Source: Chitinophaga pinensis
GTDB taxonomy: Bacteria > Pseudomonadota > Gammaproteobacteria > Burkholderiales > SG8-41
Reading direction: 5' to 3'
Length of the DNA: 64,000 bases
Assembly (NCBI GenBank): GCA_943329075.2
Contig: CALQCM020000016.1
Span: forward strand, 1 to 64,000
The notes below the pieces were generated by a model. That model saw only the letters and a program-made list of their open reading frames with translations, was not told the origin of the DNA and ran no database searches. Numbering within the stretch: position 1 is the first letter of the stretch; each line of letters opens with the position of its first letter. Both the position numbers and the translations under genes were made by a program. Positions 16,540 through 27,731 of this stretch are shown here, piece after piece.

Positions 16540-17435
16540 CAGCTGCCACGCCTGCGTTTGCCGCCGGTTGATTTTTCCGCCGGCTGCGGCCGTTCCGGTA
16601 CTTTGTTTTCCCAGTTCACCACCAGCACCTGCGCATGGCTCGACACGCCGGCGAGCGGTTTGCAGGTGATGCGCGCGAACAGATAGGCGGCGTTGCGTTC
16701 GACATTGGAAACCTGCGCCACCGGCAGGCCCGGCGGATAGACCGCGTCGATGCCGGAGGTGACCAGTTGATCGCCGGTCTGGAAATCGGCATTCAGTGGA
16801 ATGAATTTGAGTTCAAGTTCACCGTCGTTGCCGGTGCCGCCGAGCACGGCGCGCAGGCCGTTGCGCAGGTTCTGCACCGGCACCACCTGGTCCTTGTCGG
16901 TGATCAGTGTCACCTCCGACAGCCAGGGATAAACGCGCGTGATCTGGCCGATGACGCCGATTTCATCGATCACCGGCTGCCCCGCCTTGATGTCGTCCTG
17001 CAAGCCTTTGTCGATGATGACACGGCGCGTGAACGGGTCACGCCCCGCGTAGAGCACCTCGGCCATCAAGGTGCCGGCCGGAAACTTCTGGCGCGCGGTG
17101 AGCAAGTCGCGCAAATGCGTATTTTCAGCGGAGAGGGCTTCGAACTGACGCAGCTTGGCGGCGTTCTGCAGGTTTTGTTCGCCCAGCCGTGTGTTGTCGT
17201 TGCGCAGCCGCGCCTGCGTGACGAAAAAGTCGCCGATGCGGTCGAAGATCGAGGCCGGCGTGCCGGCCAGACGCTGCAAGGGGTAGACCACGACCGCGAC
17301 GACCTGGCGGATGCCGTCGAGGTAATCAAGGCGTGCGTCGGCAATCAGCAGGCCGATCGACAGCAGTGCGCACAGCAACAATCTTACGAAGGGCGTCGGG
17401 CCGCGGTTGAAGAGCGGCGGCGGTGTGTAATCCAT
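16539..17435 (-). CDS. mreC: MreC, rod-shape-determining periplasmic scaffold
   Basis: A 298-residue protein with an N-terminal membrane anchor (about 17-35), a coiled coil (about 75-115) and the double beta-barrel MreC domain (GVIGQITRVYPWLSEVTLITD, then the family segment DQLVTSGIDAVYPPGLPVA). It activates PBP2. The C-terminal tail is basic and Pro-rich. A gap of 91 bases separates it from mreB; I saw no terminator in that gap. Confidence 0.95.
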   Translation of the reverse strand: MDYTPPPLFNRGPTPFVRLLLCALLSIGLLIADARLDYLDGIRQVVAVVVYPLQRLAGTPASIFDRIGDFFVTQARLRNDNTRLGEQNLQNAAKLRQFEALSAENTHLRDLLTARQKFPAGTLMAEVLYAGRDPFTRRVIIDKGLQDDIKAGQPVIDEIGVIGQITRVYPWLSEVTLITDKDQVVPVQNLRNGLRAVLGGTGNDGELELKFIPLNADFQTGDQLVTSGIDAVYPPGLPVAQVSNVERNAAYLFARITCKPLAGVSSHAQVLVVNWENKVPERPQPAEKSTGGKRRRGS

Positions 17436-17526
17436 TCAGCGCGGAGTCAGAAAGGCGCGGTGCGGAACACAGAGGCGGCGAATCCGCCCGTCGATGCGCG
17501 CCCGGCATGCCGGCGGCGCGGCGTGC

Positions 17527-18642
<1,116 letters not shown>

Positions 18643-18656
18643 GCAATAAACCGCTC

Positions 18657-18944
18657 ATGTCACTGATACTTGACGACGTCAATCGCATCGCGCACCTTGC
18701 CCGCATCGAAGTCGATGCCAAAGAAGCCGAACAGGTGCTTGGTCATCTGTCCGGCATTTTCGCATTGATCGGCGAAATGCAGGCGGTCGACACCGCGGGC
18801 GTCGCACCGATGTCGCACGCGCAGGACCTCATGCTGCGCCTGCGTGATGACGCCGTCACCGAGGCCGACCAGCACGCGGCGTTCCAGGCGATCGCGCCGC
18901 AGGTCGAGGCCGATCTCTATCTGGTGCCCAAAGTCATCGAGTAG
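18657..18944 (+). CDS. gatC: GatC, subunit C of Asp-tRNA(Asn)/Glu-tRNA(Gln) amidotransferase
   Basis: A 95-residue small subunit that wraps the GatA-GatB interface. Typical features are [18 protein letters not shown] near the N-terminus, a middle segment [12 protein letters not shown], and the C-terminal FLVPKVIE-like end (YLVPKVIE). The length is normal. It starts the gatCAB operon, which makes Gln-tRNA(Gln) and/or Asn-tRNA(Asn) by transamidation. Confidence 0.96.
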   Translation: MSLILDDVNRIAHLARIEVDAKEAEQVLGHLSGIFALIGEMQAVDTAGVAPMSHAQDLMLRLRDDAVTEADQHAAFQAIAPQVEADLYLVPKVIE

Positions 18945-18991
18945 GCCGTCGCGCGCAAGGCTTGCTGCTTTGCGCCGGGCAACACACCCTC

Positions 18992-20446
18992 ATGCTGAAT
19001 TTCACCCTTAAGCAACTGACTACCGAACTGGCCGCCAAGCGCGTCTCCAGCGTCGAAGTCGCCGAGTTTTTTCTGAAGCGAATCAACACGCTGGGAAAAA
19101 CGCTCAATGCCTTCATCAGCGTCGATGCGGAAAAAACCCTGACGGCGGCGCAGGCTGCCGATCGCCTGATTGCCGCTGGCAAGGCGGGGCCGCTGACCGG
19201 CGTGCCGGTCGCCCACAAAGACATCTTTTGTGCCAAAGGCTGGCTCACCACCTGCGGTTCGAAAATGCTCGCCAACTTCCGCGCGCCCTATGACGCGCAT
19301 GTGATCGAACAGTTCAATGCGGCCGGCGCGGTGACTGTCGGCAAGACCAACATGGACGAGTTCGCCATGGGCTCGTCGAACGAGACCTCGTTCTTTGGCC
19401 CGGTGCGCAATCCCTGGAACACGCAAACCGTGCCCGGCGGCAGTTCGGGCGGTTCGGCCGCCGCGGTGGCGGCGCGCCTGGCGCCGGTGGCCACCGGCAC
19501 CGACACCGGCGGTTCGATCCGCCAGCCGGCGGCACTGACCGGCATTTGCGGACTCAAGCCGACCTACGGCGTGGTGTCGCGCTACGGCATGATCGCTTTT
19601 GCCTCCAGCCTCGACCAGGCCGGGCCGTTTGCCAAAACCGCCGAAGACCTCGGCATCATGCTCAATGCCATGGCCGGTTTCGATCCGCGCGATTCGACCA
19701 GCCTCGAACGCGCGCGCGAGGATTACACCCGCGATCTCGAAAAACCGCTGGCCGGCCTGCGCGTCGGCCTGCCGCGCGAATTTTTCGCCGAGGGCATGTC
19801 GCCCGACGTGGCGAAGGCGATCGACGAAGCGATTGCGCAGTACCGCAAACTCGGCTGCACAATGGTCGAGGTGTCGCTGCCCAACATGAAGCTGTCGGTG
19901 CCGGTGTATTACGTGCTCGCACCGGCGGAAGCGTCGAGCAACCTGTCGCGTTTCGACGGCGTGCGTTACGGCTATCGCGCGCCCGAGTACGGCGATCTTA
20001 GCGACATGTACAAAAAGTCACGCGCGCAGGGTTTCGGCGCCGAAGTCAAGCGCCGCATCCTGATCGGCACCTATGTGCTGTCGCACGGTTATTACGACGC
20101 CTACTACATCAAGGCGCAGAAGCTGCGCCGCCTGATCGCGCAGGATTTTGTCGCCGCGTTCAAGCAATGCGATGTCATCCTCGGGCCGACCAGCCCGGGC
20201 ACGGCGTTCAAGATCGGTGAAAAATCCGGCGACCCGGTGCAGATGTATCTCTCCGACATTTATACGATTGCGGTCAATCTCGCGGGTCTGCCCGGCATGT
20301 CGCTGCCCTGCGGCTTTGATCGCGCCAACCTGCCGGTCGGCATGCAGTTGATCGGCGATTATTTCGGCGAAGCGAAAATGCTTAATGTCGCGCACCAGTA
20401 CCAGCTGGCGACCGACTGGCATATGCGCATGCCGCAGGGGATCTGA
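18992..20446 (+). CDS. gatA: GatA, amidase subunit of the tRNA-dependent amidotransferase
   Basis: A 484-residue amidase-signature enzyme that frees ammonia from glutamine. The catalytic triad is visible: Lys in PVAHKDIF, the cis-Ser in [13 protein letters not shown] and the nucleophilic Ser in [14 protein letters not shown] chose ATG 18992 (MLNFTLKQL) because it matches the family N-terminus; an in-frame upstream TTG at 18962 adds ten unlikely residues. It is followed four bases later by gatB. Confidence 0.97.
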   Translation: MLNFTLKQLTTELAAKRVSSVEVAEFFLKRINTLGKTLNAFISVDAEKTLTAAQAADRLIAAGKAGPLTGVPVAHKDIFCAKGWLTTCGSKMLANFRAPYDAHVIEQFNAAGAVTVGKTNMDEFAMGSSNETSFFGPVRNPWNTQTVPGGSSGGSAAAVAARLAPVATGTDTGGSIRQPAALTGICGLKPTYGVVSRYGMIAFASSLDQAGPFAKTAEDLGIMLNAMAGFDPRDSTSLERAREDYTRDLEKPLAGLRVGLPREFFAEGMSPDVAKAIDEAIAQYRKLGCTMVEVSLPNMKLSVPVYYVLAPAEASSNLSRFDGVRYGYRAPEYGDLSDMYKKSRAQGFGAEVKRRILIGTYVLSHGYYDAYYIKAQKLRRLIAQDFVAAFKQCDVILGPTSPGTAFKIGEKSGDPVQMYLSDIYTIAVNLAGLPGMSLPCGFDRANLPVGMQLIGDYFGEAKMLNVAHQYQLATDWHMRMPQGI

Positions 20447-20450
20447 CGCC

Positions 20451-21896
20451 ATGAAATGGGAAGTGGTGATCGGCCTCGAGACGCATGCGCAGTTGTCGAC
20501 GCGCTCGAAAATATTTTCCGGCTCGTCGACCGCCTTTGGTGCCAGCCCCAATTCGCAGGCGAGTGCCGTCGACATCGCGCTGCCCGGTGTGCTGCCGGTA
20601 CTGAACCGCGGCGCGGTGGAACGCGCCATCCGCTTCGGCCTCGCGGTCGGTGCCACCATCAGCCCGCGCTCGATTTTTGCACGCAAGAATTATTTTTACC
20701 CCGATCTGCCCAAGGGCTATCAGATCAGCCAGTACGAACTGCCGGTGGTGCAGGGCGGCTCGCTCACCGTCATGGTTGGCGACGTTGAGAAGACCGTGCG
20801 GCTGACACGCGCGCATCTTGAAGAAGACGCCGGCAAATCGCTGCATGAAGATTTTCGCGGCATGAGCGGCATCGATCTGAACCGTGCCGGCACGCCCTTG
20901 CTGGAGATTGTCACCGAGCCCGACATGGCGAGCGCCGAGGAGGCGGTGGCCTATGCCAAGGCGCTGCACGCACTGGTGCAGTGGATCGGCATCTGCGACG
21001 GCAATATGCAGGAGGGCTCGTTTCGCTGCGACGCCAACGTCTCGATCCGCCGGCCGGGCGAACCGCTCGGCACGCGCTGCGAAATCAAGAACCTCAACTC
21101 GTTCAACTTCATGGAGAAGGCGATCCAGTACGAGGTGCGCCGCCAGACCGAGTTGATCGAAGACGGTGGCAGGGTGGTGCAGGAAACGCGTCTTTACGAT
21201 CCGGACCGCGATGAAACGCGCTCGATGCGTTCGAAGGAAGATGCGATGGATTATCGCTACTTCCCCGATCCCGACCTGCTGCCGCTGGAAATTACACCGC
21301 AGTGGATTGCGCAGGTGAAAGCGGAAATGCGCGAGTTGCCCGGCACCAAGCGCGGGTTATACCTGACCGGCTACGGGCTTTCCGCCTACGACGCGCAACT
21401 GCTGACACAATCGTTTGAATGGTCGGATTATTTCGAGACGGCGCTCGCTGCCTGCGGACTCGCCGACAAAGCGGCCGCCGCAAAGCAGATTGCAAACTTG
21501 ATGACGGGCGAACTCGCGGCCACACTTAATCGCAGTGAAACTGAAATTACAGACGCGCCAGTGAAGCCGGGCGCGCTGGCCGGGCTGGTGCGCAAGTGCG
21601 TCGACGGCACGCTCAACAACAAGATGGCGAAGGAAGTTTTCGCCGCAATGTGGGCCGGTGAGGGCGATGCCGACGCGATTATCGAACAGCGCGGCCTGAA
21701 ACAAATTTCAGATTCCGGCGAAATCGAAAAAATCGTCGATCAGGTATTGGCGGCCAATGCAAAATCCGTCGAGGAATTCCGCGCTGGCAAGGAAAAGGCA
21801 TTCAACGCACTGGTTGGCCAAGTCATGAAAGCGACCAAGGGCAAGGCGAACCCTACCCAGGTCAACGATCTTTTGAAGAAAAAACTCGCCGGCTGA
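20451..21896 (+). CDS. gatB: GatB, tRNA-binding kinase subunit of the amidotransferase
   Basis: A 481-residue subunit that phosphorylates the mischarged tRNA. The N-terminus [20 protein letters not shown] is highly conserved. [14 protein letters not shown] and [17 protein letters not shown] are family signatures. The C-terminal YqeY-like tRNA-binding domain (GADA-type, ending [17 protein letters not shown]) is complete. It converges with the DUF4124-like gene; the two stops are four bases apart. Confidence 0.97.
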   Translation: MKWEVVIGLETHAQLSTRSKIFSGSSTAFGASPNSQASAVDIALPGVLPVLNRGAVERAIRFGLAVGATISPRSIFARKNYFYPDLPKGYQISQYELPVVQGGSLTVMVGDVEKTVRLTRAHLEEDAGKSLHEDFRGMSGIDLNRAGTPLLEIVTEPDMASAEEAVAYAKALHALVQWIGICDGNMQEGSFRCDANVSIRRPGEPLGTRCEIKNLNSFNFMEKAIQYEVRRQTELIEDGGRVVQETRLYDPDRDETRSMRSKEDAMDYRYFPDPDLLPLEITPQWIAQVKAEMRELPGTKRGLYLTGYGLSAYDAQLLTQSFEWSDYFETALAACGLADKAAAAKQIANLMTGELAATLNRSETEITDAPVKPGALAGLVRKCVDGTLNNKMAKEVFAAMWAGEGDADAIIEQRGLKQISDSGEIEKIVDQVLAANAKSVEEFRAGKEKAFNALVGQVMKATKGKANPTQVNDLLKKKLAG

Positions 21897-21900
21897 GGCG

Positions 21901-22578
21901 TTATTTTTTCGCCGGCGCCGGCGCCGGTGCCGCTGGTGCGGCGCCCTTCAGTTCCATGAAGCGCTTTTTCATCGCATCGTATTCCAGGTTCTTGTCGGCG
22001 ACTTCCTTGCGCTTCAGCACGACGTGTTCCTGCAGCTTTGCCAGGTCCGCGGTCTGTTTGTCGAATTCCTGCTGCAGTACCGGCGGCACCGGTTTGTTGC
22101 CCTTTTTCAGTTCGTCCATCTTCGCCCGCGTTTCGTTCTGCCGGTCGGTCATGCTTTTGATGAGTGATTGCTGAGCCGAGATGTTGATTTCGATCTGCTG
22201 GATGTCGCGTGCGCGCTTGAGATCGATTTCCTTTTCGGTCGTAAATGAATCGAGCAGCGCGCGATCGCGGCGTTTTTCGTCCGTGCGTTGTTGCTCGTCC
22301 TGTTTTTTCTTGTCGGCGTCCGCCTGTTGCGCCTTGCGCTGCTCAGGTGTCAGCACGGCATCGCTTTGTTTGACCGCTTCGCCCCGTTTGTTCAGCGTGC
22401 TGGCGGCGTTGTCCTGATACTCGGGCGGGACCTTGTCGCCGCAACCGACCGTTTTGCCGGCCTTGTCTTTCCAGCACACCAGTGCCGGCGCGGCGCCCTT
22501 TTGCTGCGCCGGCGCGATGCCGGCCGCCAGCATGAAGACAGCTGCCACGAAAAAAGCCGTTGAGTGAATATTACGCAT
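21901..22578 (-). CDS. exported DUF4124-like coiled-coil protein, tandem copy 1
   Basis: A 225-residue protein with a signal peptide ending APAQ, then a short N-terminal domain with [22 protein letters not shown] (two Cys, DUF4124-like) and a long Glu/Lys-rich coiled coil (about 70-205). It ends in a low-complexity Ala/Pro tail. ATG 22578 begins the signal peptide; the frame extends to 22605. A paralog with the same architecture lies immediately upstream (22634-23335) and shares the segment [20 protein letters not shown]. The function is unknown; the form suggests a periplasmic structural or binding role. Confidence 0.8.
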   Translation of the reverse strand: MRNIHSTAFFVAAVFMLAAGIAPAQQKGAAPALVCWKDKAGKTVGCGDKVPPEYQDNAASTLNKRGEAVKQSDAVLTPEQRKAQQADADKKKQDEQQRTDEKRRDRALLDSFTTEKEIDLKRARDIQQIEINISAQQSLIKSMTDRQNETRAKMDELKKGNKPVPPVLQQEFDKQTADLAKLQEHVVLKRKEVADKNLEYDAMKKRFMELKGAAPAAPAPAPAKK

Positions 22579-22633
22579 GGCTGTTTGCTCCGGATGATGG
22601 TTCACATTCGGCGGGGCCGCTACCGCGCTGGTT

Positions 22634-23335
22634 TTATTTGCGTGCGGCGCCTGCCGCCGTCGCTGTCGTCGCGGGCGCGGTTGCCGCCGGCGTAATGCCT
22701 TTCAATTCCATGAAGCGCGCCTTCATGGCATCGTATGCGCCGTTACGTTCGACAATTTCCCTGCGTTTTTGCAGAATCTGCGCCTGGATTTTTGCTTTCT
22801 CTCCATCCAGCCGGTCGAAGTCTTCCTGTATCGCCACCGGCACCGGTTTTTTCTCGCGTGTGAACTGATCCATCTTCACCCTCACCTCGTGCTGGCGGTC
22901 GGTGGTGTTCTTCAGGTTGGTCTGCTGCGCCGAGATATTAATTTCGATCTGCTGGATGTCGCGCGAGCGCTTGAGATCGATTTCCTTCTCGGTGGTGAAG
23001 GAATCGAGCAAAGCGCGGTCGCGCCGTTTATCCTCGAGCTGTTTCTGCGCCTCGACCTTTTTGCGTTCGCTCTCTGCTGCCAGAGACTCCTTTTGATCGG
23101 CTGTCAGCGCCGCGTCGGTTTGCTTGACGGTCATGCCGCGCTTGTTGAGTTCGCGCTGGGCGTTGTCCTGGTATTCGGGCGGGACTTTGTCGCCGCAGCC
23201 GACTGTTTTGCCGGATTTGTCTTTCCAGCAGACAATACTGTTGTTGCCTTTTTGCTGTTGCGCCCGGGCCGTCCCGCCGCTCAATGCAAACACGCAGGCA
23301 ATCAGGACGACGCAGGTCAGGTTGGATTTATGCAC
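22634..23335 (-). CDS. exported DUF4124-like coiled-coil protein, tandem copy 2
   Basis: A 233-residue paralog of the downstream gene. It has a signal peptide ending ARAQ, the same Cys-containing segment [22 protein letters not shown], the shared helical core [20 protein letters not shown], and a variable Ala/Thr tail. The start overlaps the pyrE stop by eight bases, so it may be transcribed with pyrE. Function unknown. Confidence 0.8.
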   Translation of the reverse strand: MHKSNLTCVVLIACVFALSGGTARAQQQKGNNSIVCWKDKSGKTVGCGDKVPPEYQDNAQRELNKRGMTVKQTDAALTADQKESLAAESERKKVEAQKQLEDKRRDRALLDSFTTEKEIDLKRSRDIQQIEINISAQQTNLKNTTDRQHEVRVKMDQFTREKKPVPVAIQEDFDRLDGEKAKIQAQILQKRREIVERNGAYDAMKARFMELKGITPAATAPATTATAAGAARK

Positions 23336-23981
23336 TGGCGGCGACTCCGTATTTTTCGCGGTAGCGGTTGACCGGCCCCAGATGCGCCGACAAAGACGGG
23401 TCGACGCCGAGAAAATCGACGAGGTCGTCCAGATTGGCGATGCTGATCACCGGCATATGGGAATAACGCTCGACTTCCTGCACCGCCGACAGCTCACCGG
23501 TGCCGCGTTCCATGCGGTCGAGCGCGATGGCCACGCCGCAGGGTGTCGCGCCGGCGGCCTGGATGATGGAGACGGATTCGCGCACCGACGTGCCCGCTGA
23601 AATGACGTCGTCGATGATCAGCACGCGCCCGGCCAGTTTCGCGCCGATCACGCTGCCGCCCTCGCCATGATCCTTTTCTTCCTTGCGGTTGAAGCTGTAA
23701 TTCACGTAGCGACCGGCGTCGGCAAACGCAATTGCCACCGCGGCGGCGAGCGGGATGCCCTTGTAAGCGGGGCCGAACAGCATGTCGAACTCGACGCCGC
23801 TGTCGACGATGGCTTTCGCGTAGAATTGCGCAAGCTGTTTCAGGGCGAGGCCGTCGTGAAACAGGCCGGCGTTGAAAAAATACGGCGACAGCCGACCGGC
23901 CTTGGTCTTGAATTCGCCGAACGCAAGCACCTTTTGCGCGATGACGAAGCGGATGAAGTCGTGCCGGAAGCTTGTGGGCAT
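23328..23981 (-). CDS. pyrE: orotate phosphoribosyltransferase
   Basis: A 217-residue type I phosphoribosyltransferase converting orotate and PRPP to OMP in pyrimidine synthesis. The PRPP loop [17 protein letters not shown] is present. [20 protein letters not shown] and the flexible catalytic loop [10 protein letters not shown] match PyrE. The N-terminus [31 protein letters not shown] is typical, and the length is normal. It is divergent from exoA. Confidence 0.96.
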   Translation of the reverse strand: MPTSFRHDFIRFVIAQKVLAFGEFKTKAGRLSPYFFNAGLFHDGLALKQLAQFYAKAIVDSGVEFDMLFGPAYKGIPLAAAVAIAFADAGRYVNYSFNRKEEKDHGEGGSVIGAKLAGRVLIIDDVISAGTSVRESVSIIQAAGATPCGVAIALDRMERGTGELSAVQEVERYSHMPVISIANLDDLVDFLGVDPSLSAHLGPVNRYREKYGVAASA

Positions 23982-24090
23982 AATTTAAATTGAGTGGATG
24001 AATCAGCCGGTAAAACGGTTGCCTGCGGTTGAATGCGAACCGATCGCTCTGCGGTGCCAGACCGGCACCGGAACAACACAACGAAACAGT

Positions 24091-24876
24091 ATGTTACGCG
24101 TAATCACACTCAATCTCAACGGCATTCGCTCGGCCACCACGAAAGGTGTCTTCACCTGGCTGTCGCGGCAGAAGGCCGACGTCATTTGCGTGCAGGAATT
24201 GAAGGCGCAGGCCGCCGACCTGAGCGCGGACATGCTCGCCCCGGCCGGTTATCACGGCCACTTTCAATATGCGCAGAAGAAGGGCTATAGCGGCGTCGGT
24301 ATTTACTCGTTGCGCGAGCCCGACCAGGTAAAAATCGGCTTCGGTGTGCGCGAATTCGACGACGAGGGGCGTTATGTGCGCGCGGATTTCGGTGACTTGT
24401 CGCTGATTTCGGTTTATCTGCCCTCGGGTTCGAGCGGCGAACACCGCCAGCAGTCGAAATTCCGCTTTCTCGACGTCTTTTATCCGCATCTGGCGGCGCT
24501 GAAAAAGGAGGGCCGCGAATGCATCGTCTGCGGCGACCTCAACATCGCGCACAAGGAAATCGACCTCAAGAACTGGCGCGGCAACCGCAAAAACTCGGGT
24601 TTTCTGCCCGAGGAACGCGACTGGCTGACCAGGGTGTTCGACGGGGTCGGCTGGGTTGACGTGTTCCGCTGCATCGACCAGCGTCCCGAGCAATACACCT
24701 GGTGGTCGAACCGCGGCCAGGCCTACGCAAAAAACGTCGGCTGGCGCATCGATTACCAGATCGCCACGCCGGGCGTGGCGGCCACCGCGCGCAAGGTGAA
24801 GATCTACACGGAGAAACGCTTTTCCGACCACGCGCCTCTCATCATCGATTACGAATTCGCCCCGGGTAAAAAATGA
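24091..24876 (+). CDS. exodeoxyribonuclease III / AP endonuclease (ExoA/XthA family)
   Basis: A 261-residue EEP-fold nuclease for base-excision repair. Motifs in order: LNLNGIRSA (Asn), VQELK (metal-binding Glu), YLPSG, CGDLNIAHKEIDLKN (Asp/Asn catalytic pair), WRIDYQ and SDHAPL (catalytic His). ATG 24091 is the natural start; the open frame extends to 23998. The stop overlaps the next gene by ATGA. Confidence 0.92.
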   Translation: MLRVITLNLNGIRSATTKGVFTWLSRQKADVICVQELKAQAADLSADMLAPAGYHGHFQYAQKKGYSGVGIYSLREPDQVKIGFGVREFDDEGRYVRADFGDLSLISVYLPSGSSGEHRQQSKFRFLDVFYPHLAALKKEGRECIVCGDLNIAHKEIDLKNWRGNRKNSGFLPEERDWLTRVFDGVGWVDVFRCIDQRPEQYTWWSNRGQAYAKNVGWRIDYQIATPGVAATARKVKIYTEKRFSDHAPLIIDYEFAPGKK

Positions 24877-25991
24877 GCTTTCGTCCCGCCGCCGCCGTCG
24901 GCATGTCGCTCGCCGAAGTCGACACGCCCTGTCTCATCCTCGAACTCGATGCCTTTGAACGCAACCTGAGGCGCCTGCCGGATTCGCTGGCCGGCCGCAA
25001 CATCCAATTGCGGCCGCATGCGAAGAGCCACAAATCGCCGGACATCGCGCAGCGCCAGATCGCGCTCGGTGCAGTTGGCGTCTGCTGCCAGAAGGTCAGC
25101 GAAGCCGAGGCGATGGTCGACGGCGGCATTCGCGACGTGCTGATCGCCAACGAAGTCGTCGGCGCGGCCAAACTCAAAAGCCTCACCGCGCTGGCCAAAC
25201 GCGCCACCATCAAAGTCTGCGCCGACGATGCCGGCAATGTGCATGACCTTGACGTGGCAGCGCGTGCCGCCGGTGTCACGCTTGAGGTGCTGGTTGAAGT
25301 CGATGTCGGCGCGCACCGTTGCGGCGTTGCGCCCGGCGCGCCTGCGGCGACGCTGGGAGGCGCGATTGCGGCCTGTCGCAACCTGTGTTTCGCCGGTCTG
25401 CAGGCTTATCAGGGCGCGGCACAACATGTGCGCAAGGTGGCCGAGCGGCGCGAGGCGATTGCGCGCGCGGTTGACGACGTGCGTTTGACGCAGCGCCTGT
25501 TGCGCGAAGCCGGTATCAATTGCGATTACGTCACCGGCGCCGGCACCGGCAGTTACATGTTCGAGGCGGCGAGCAGTGTCTATAACGAGCTGCAGGCAGG
25601 CTCGTATGTGTTTATGGATGCCGATTACGCGCGCAACGACTGGACGGAGAGCGGCATCCCGCAGTTCGAACACAGTCTCTTCGTGTGGACGACGGTGATG
25701 AGCGCGACCATGCCCGGTCGCGCGGTGGTGGATGCCGGACTCAAGGCGTCGAGCGTCGATTCCGGCATGCCGCGCGTGGCGGACTACGCCGACATCGAAT
25801 ATCTGAAGGCGTCGGACGAACACGGCGTGCTGCAGTTCAACGGTGACACGCGCCTCAAGGTCGGCGACAAATTGAAATTGATCCCGGGGCATTGCGACCC
25901 GACGGTGAATCTCTACGACTGGTATGTTTGCGTGCGCAACGGCCGCGTCGAAGCCTTGTGGCCGATCACGGCGCGCGGCGCTGTGTTGTAG
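24873..25991 (+). CDS. D-threonine aldolase / D-serine dehydratase-like PLP enzyme
   Basis: A 372-residue fold-III (alanine-racemase-like) PLP enzyme of the DSD1/D-threonine aldolase family. The PLP lysine sits in RPHAKSHKSPD (about residue 51). GTGSYMFE binds the phosphate. The C-terminal metal site HCDPTVNLYDWY matches the divalent-metal His/Cys pair of the family. Likely reaction: metal-dependent cleavage of a D-beta-hydroxy amino acid to glycine and an aldehyde, or dehydration of D-serine. Sequence alone does not decide between them. It is coupled to exoA by a four-base overlap. Confidence 0.85.
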   Translation: MSFRPAAAVGMSLAEVDTPCLILELDAFERNLRRLPDSLAGRNIQLRPHAKSHKSPDIAQRQIALGAVGVCCQKVSEAEAMVDGGIRDVLIANEVVGAAKLKSLTALAKRATIKVCADDAGNVHDLDVAARAAGVTLEVLVEVDVGAHRCGVAPGAPAATLGGAIAACRNLCFAGLQAYQGAAQHVRKVAERREAIARAVDDVRLTQRLLREAGINCDYVTGAGTGSYMFEAASSVYNELQAGSYVFMDADYARNDWTESGIPQFEHSLFVWTTVMSATMPGRAVVDAGLKASSVDSGMPRVADYADIEYLKASDEHGVLQFNGDTRLKVGDKLKLIPGHCDPTVNLYDWYVCVRNGRVEALWPITARGAVL

Positions 25992-26005
25992 GGCGGGTCA
26001 GTTTT

Positions 26006-26146
26006 GTCGGTTGGGCTGACGCAGGAAGCCTAACAAAAATTCGATTGTCAGACGCATTCAACCGCTCGTCTGTGCAACCGCTTTTCTTACGAACTGAGTC
26101 ACCTGTTTTTGAGCCAGTGTTGGGCTTCCTGCGTCAGCCCAACCGA
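26006..26146. repeat. inverted pair of REP-like hairpins
   Basis: A perfect 25-bp inverted repeat lies at 26006-26030 and 26122-26146. Each arm holds its own small hairpin built on GTTGGGCT and AGCCCAAC around nine bases; the left copy has one mismatch (AGCCTAAC). The pair sits between convergent genes and may cap both transcripts. Confidence 0.75.
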
Positions 26147-26157
26147 CGACCCCGAGG

Positions 26158-26538
26158 TCATTTCGTCGCGGCTGAACCGAAGCCCTTGCCCGCCTGCTTG
26201 TACTCGGCGCGCGGCGGGCTGAAAATGTCGAGCACCAGCGCCGGCGTGTCGCCGGTGGTGATGCCGTGCATGACGCCGCCCGGTGTCTGCCAGAAATCGC
26301 CGGCCACGCAGTCGATCGCCTCGCCGTTCTGGATGCGCGTGCATTGGCCTTCGAGCAGCACGCCCCATTGTTCCTCGGGGTGCGCGTGTACGGTGCCCTG
26401 CGCGTGCGGCGCGATGCGCACCACCGACAACATGACGTTTTCACCGGGAAAGATGTTCGCCTCGATACCCGGCGCCAGTGTGCGCATGATGCCGCGTGCG
26501 TCGCCGTTGAGATTGAAAACCCACGCTGCCTTGTGCAT
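26158..26538 (-). CDS. small cupin-domain protein
   Basis: A 126-residue single-domain cupin. The two cupin motifs are recognisable: HAQGTVHAHPEEQWGVLLEGQ and a later VAGDFWQTPGGVMHGI, giving a His/His/Glu/His metal site. Such proteins are metal-binding isomerases, dioxygenases or sensors; no substrate can be assigned. It lies at the end of the minus-strand run below the DUF123 gene. Confidence 0.8.
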   Translation of the reverse strand: MHKAAWVFNLNGDARGIMRTLAPGIEANIFPGENVMLSVVRIAPHAQGTVHAHPEEQWGVLLEGQCTRIQNGEAIDCVAGDFWQTPGGVMHGITTGDTPALVLDIFSPPRAEYKQAGKGFGSAATK

Positions 26539-26556
26539 GACGCCTCCCTGCGGTAA

Positions 26557-27105
26557 TTATGTGCGCCGGCGCTGCAACACGTCGGGCATGGCTGCTGCGA
26601 TGTCGGTCACCCGGTGGATTTTACGGCGCGGCGCGGCGGCCGGCGCAAAATGCTTTTCGAATGCGGCGAAATCCGGCGGCGTCTTGAAATGGAACAGATG
26701 CGCGTCGCAATCGCAGTCGCTGGCGCCGAAGCGGCGCAGGGGAATCGAGGCGCCGGCGAGACCCGCGCAGATCCCCGCCCATACATGTTCGCTGCTGTTC
26801 CGGTCGTCGCTGTACCAGATTTCGCATGGCACGGCGATGCGGCGCAGATAGTCGATGTGCCAGTGCAGGCGGTGCGGTGTGCCGAGGTGGTGGCGCAGGC
26901 GCGCGCGCAGGCCGCCCGGGCCGAACGCCGAACCGGTATAGAGGTAAAAGCCCTGCGCGGCTGCCAGCGCACCAAGCCGGCCGACCGTGATGCGCTGCCG
27001 TCGCGCCACGTTGAGCAGCAAGGCGTAGGTGCCGGGGCGCGCGGGGACGGGGACGGCGGCGACGGCGACCGCCGTGCGCATGGCTATTGCGCTGGATTTG
27101 TTCAT
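26557..27105 (-). CDS. DUF123 (GIY-YIG-like) family protein
   Basis: A protein of about 182 residues from ATG 27105; the frame opens at a GTG at 27144, directly against the upstream stop. It has the DUF123 pattern: PGTYALLL, GFYLYTGSAFGPGGLRARL, then HWHIDYLRR and SEHVWAGI. DUF123 is related to GIY-YIG nuclease folds, and in some archaea it is fused to endonuclease III. Its activity is not established. A C-terminal Cys-rich FGASDCDCDAHLFHF segment is typical of the family. Confidence 0.85.
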   Translation of the reverse strand: MNKSSAIAMRTAVAVAAVPVPARPGTYALLLNVARRQRITVGRLGALAAAQGFYLYTGSAFGPGGLRARLRHHLGTPHRLHWHIDYLRRIAVPCEIWYSDDRNSSEHVWAGICAGLAGASIPLRRFGASDCDCDAHLFHFKTPPDFAAFEKHFAPAAAPRRKIHRVTDIAAAMPDVLQRRRT

Positions 27106-27144
27106 GGGGATTTCAGGCGCGGCCGAAATGGTGCCGGCTGACAC

Positions 27145-27729
27145 TTAAAACGGATTCAGTGTTTTCGTTTTCGTGTAATGCACGTAGCCGATGCTCGCCC
27201 CTGCGCGCAAGCCGACGCCCAGACGGATCGGCGCCAGCGTGATGTTGTCGCGGCGCTGGTAGTTGATGCCGGCGCCGCCAACGTAGTAAAAGCTGCCGTC
27301 GATGGCGGGGAAGCGCTGGAACAGCTGCTCGGTGTTCTGCAGGTTGTAGACCAGCACGAACACCTTCGAGGCGTTGGCGCCGAGATCGAAACCGATCGAC
27401 GGTCCCTGCCAGTGCACGCTGCGTGTCGAACCCGCCTTCATATGCAGTGTGCCGTGACCGTAACGCAGACCGACGGTGATGGCGCCGCCGGCTTCCTCGC
27501 CCTTGATGTAGCCGTTGGGCCGGCCGTGTTCCTTAAACGCTTTTTCGACGACCTTGGCGAGACCTTCGCTGCCCTTGCCGAACCAGGCGGTGGCGTCCTT
27601 GATCACCGAGTCCTGATCATAGGTGTTGTTGTCGCTTGTTTTCGCTGCCTCGGCGGCCAGTGCCGGTGCGGCGCACAACAGCGCGGCCAGCATGAGACTG
27701 CGCGCGACATTGCGGCGGCGGATGTCCAT
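27145..27729 (-). CDS. DUF1134 family exported protein
   Basis: A 194-residue protein with a signal peptide ending ALAA. It contains the conserved YDQDSVIKDATAWFGKGSEG segment and the core ITVGLRYGHGTLHMK, followed by WQGPSIGFDLGANASKVFVLVY, which recalls SYLF/YSC84-type lipid-associated proteins. No enzymatic residues are evident. It lies between the AsmA-like and DUF123 genes with almost no gap, so all belong to one transcript. Confidence 0.85.
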   Translation of the reverse strand: MDIRRRNVARSLMLAALLCAAPALAAEAAKTSDNNTYDQDSVIKDATAWFGKGSEGLAKVVEKAFKEHGRPNGYIKGEEAGGAITVGLRYGHGTLHMKAGSTRSVHWQGPSIGFDLGANASKVFVLVYNLQNTEQLFQRFPAIDGSFYYVGGAGINYQRRDNITLAPIRLGVGLRAGASIGYVHYTKTKTLNPF

Positions 27730-27731
27730 GG

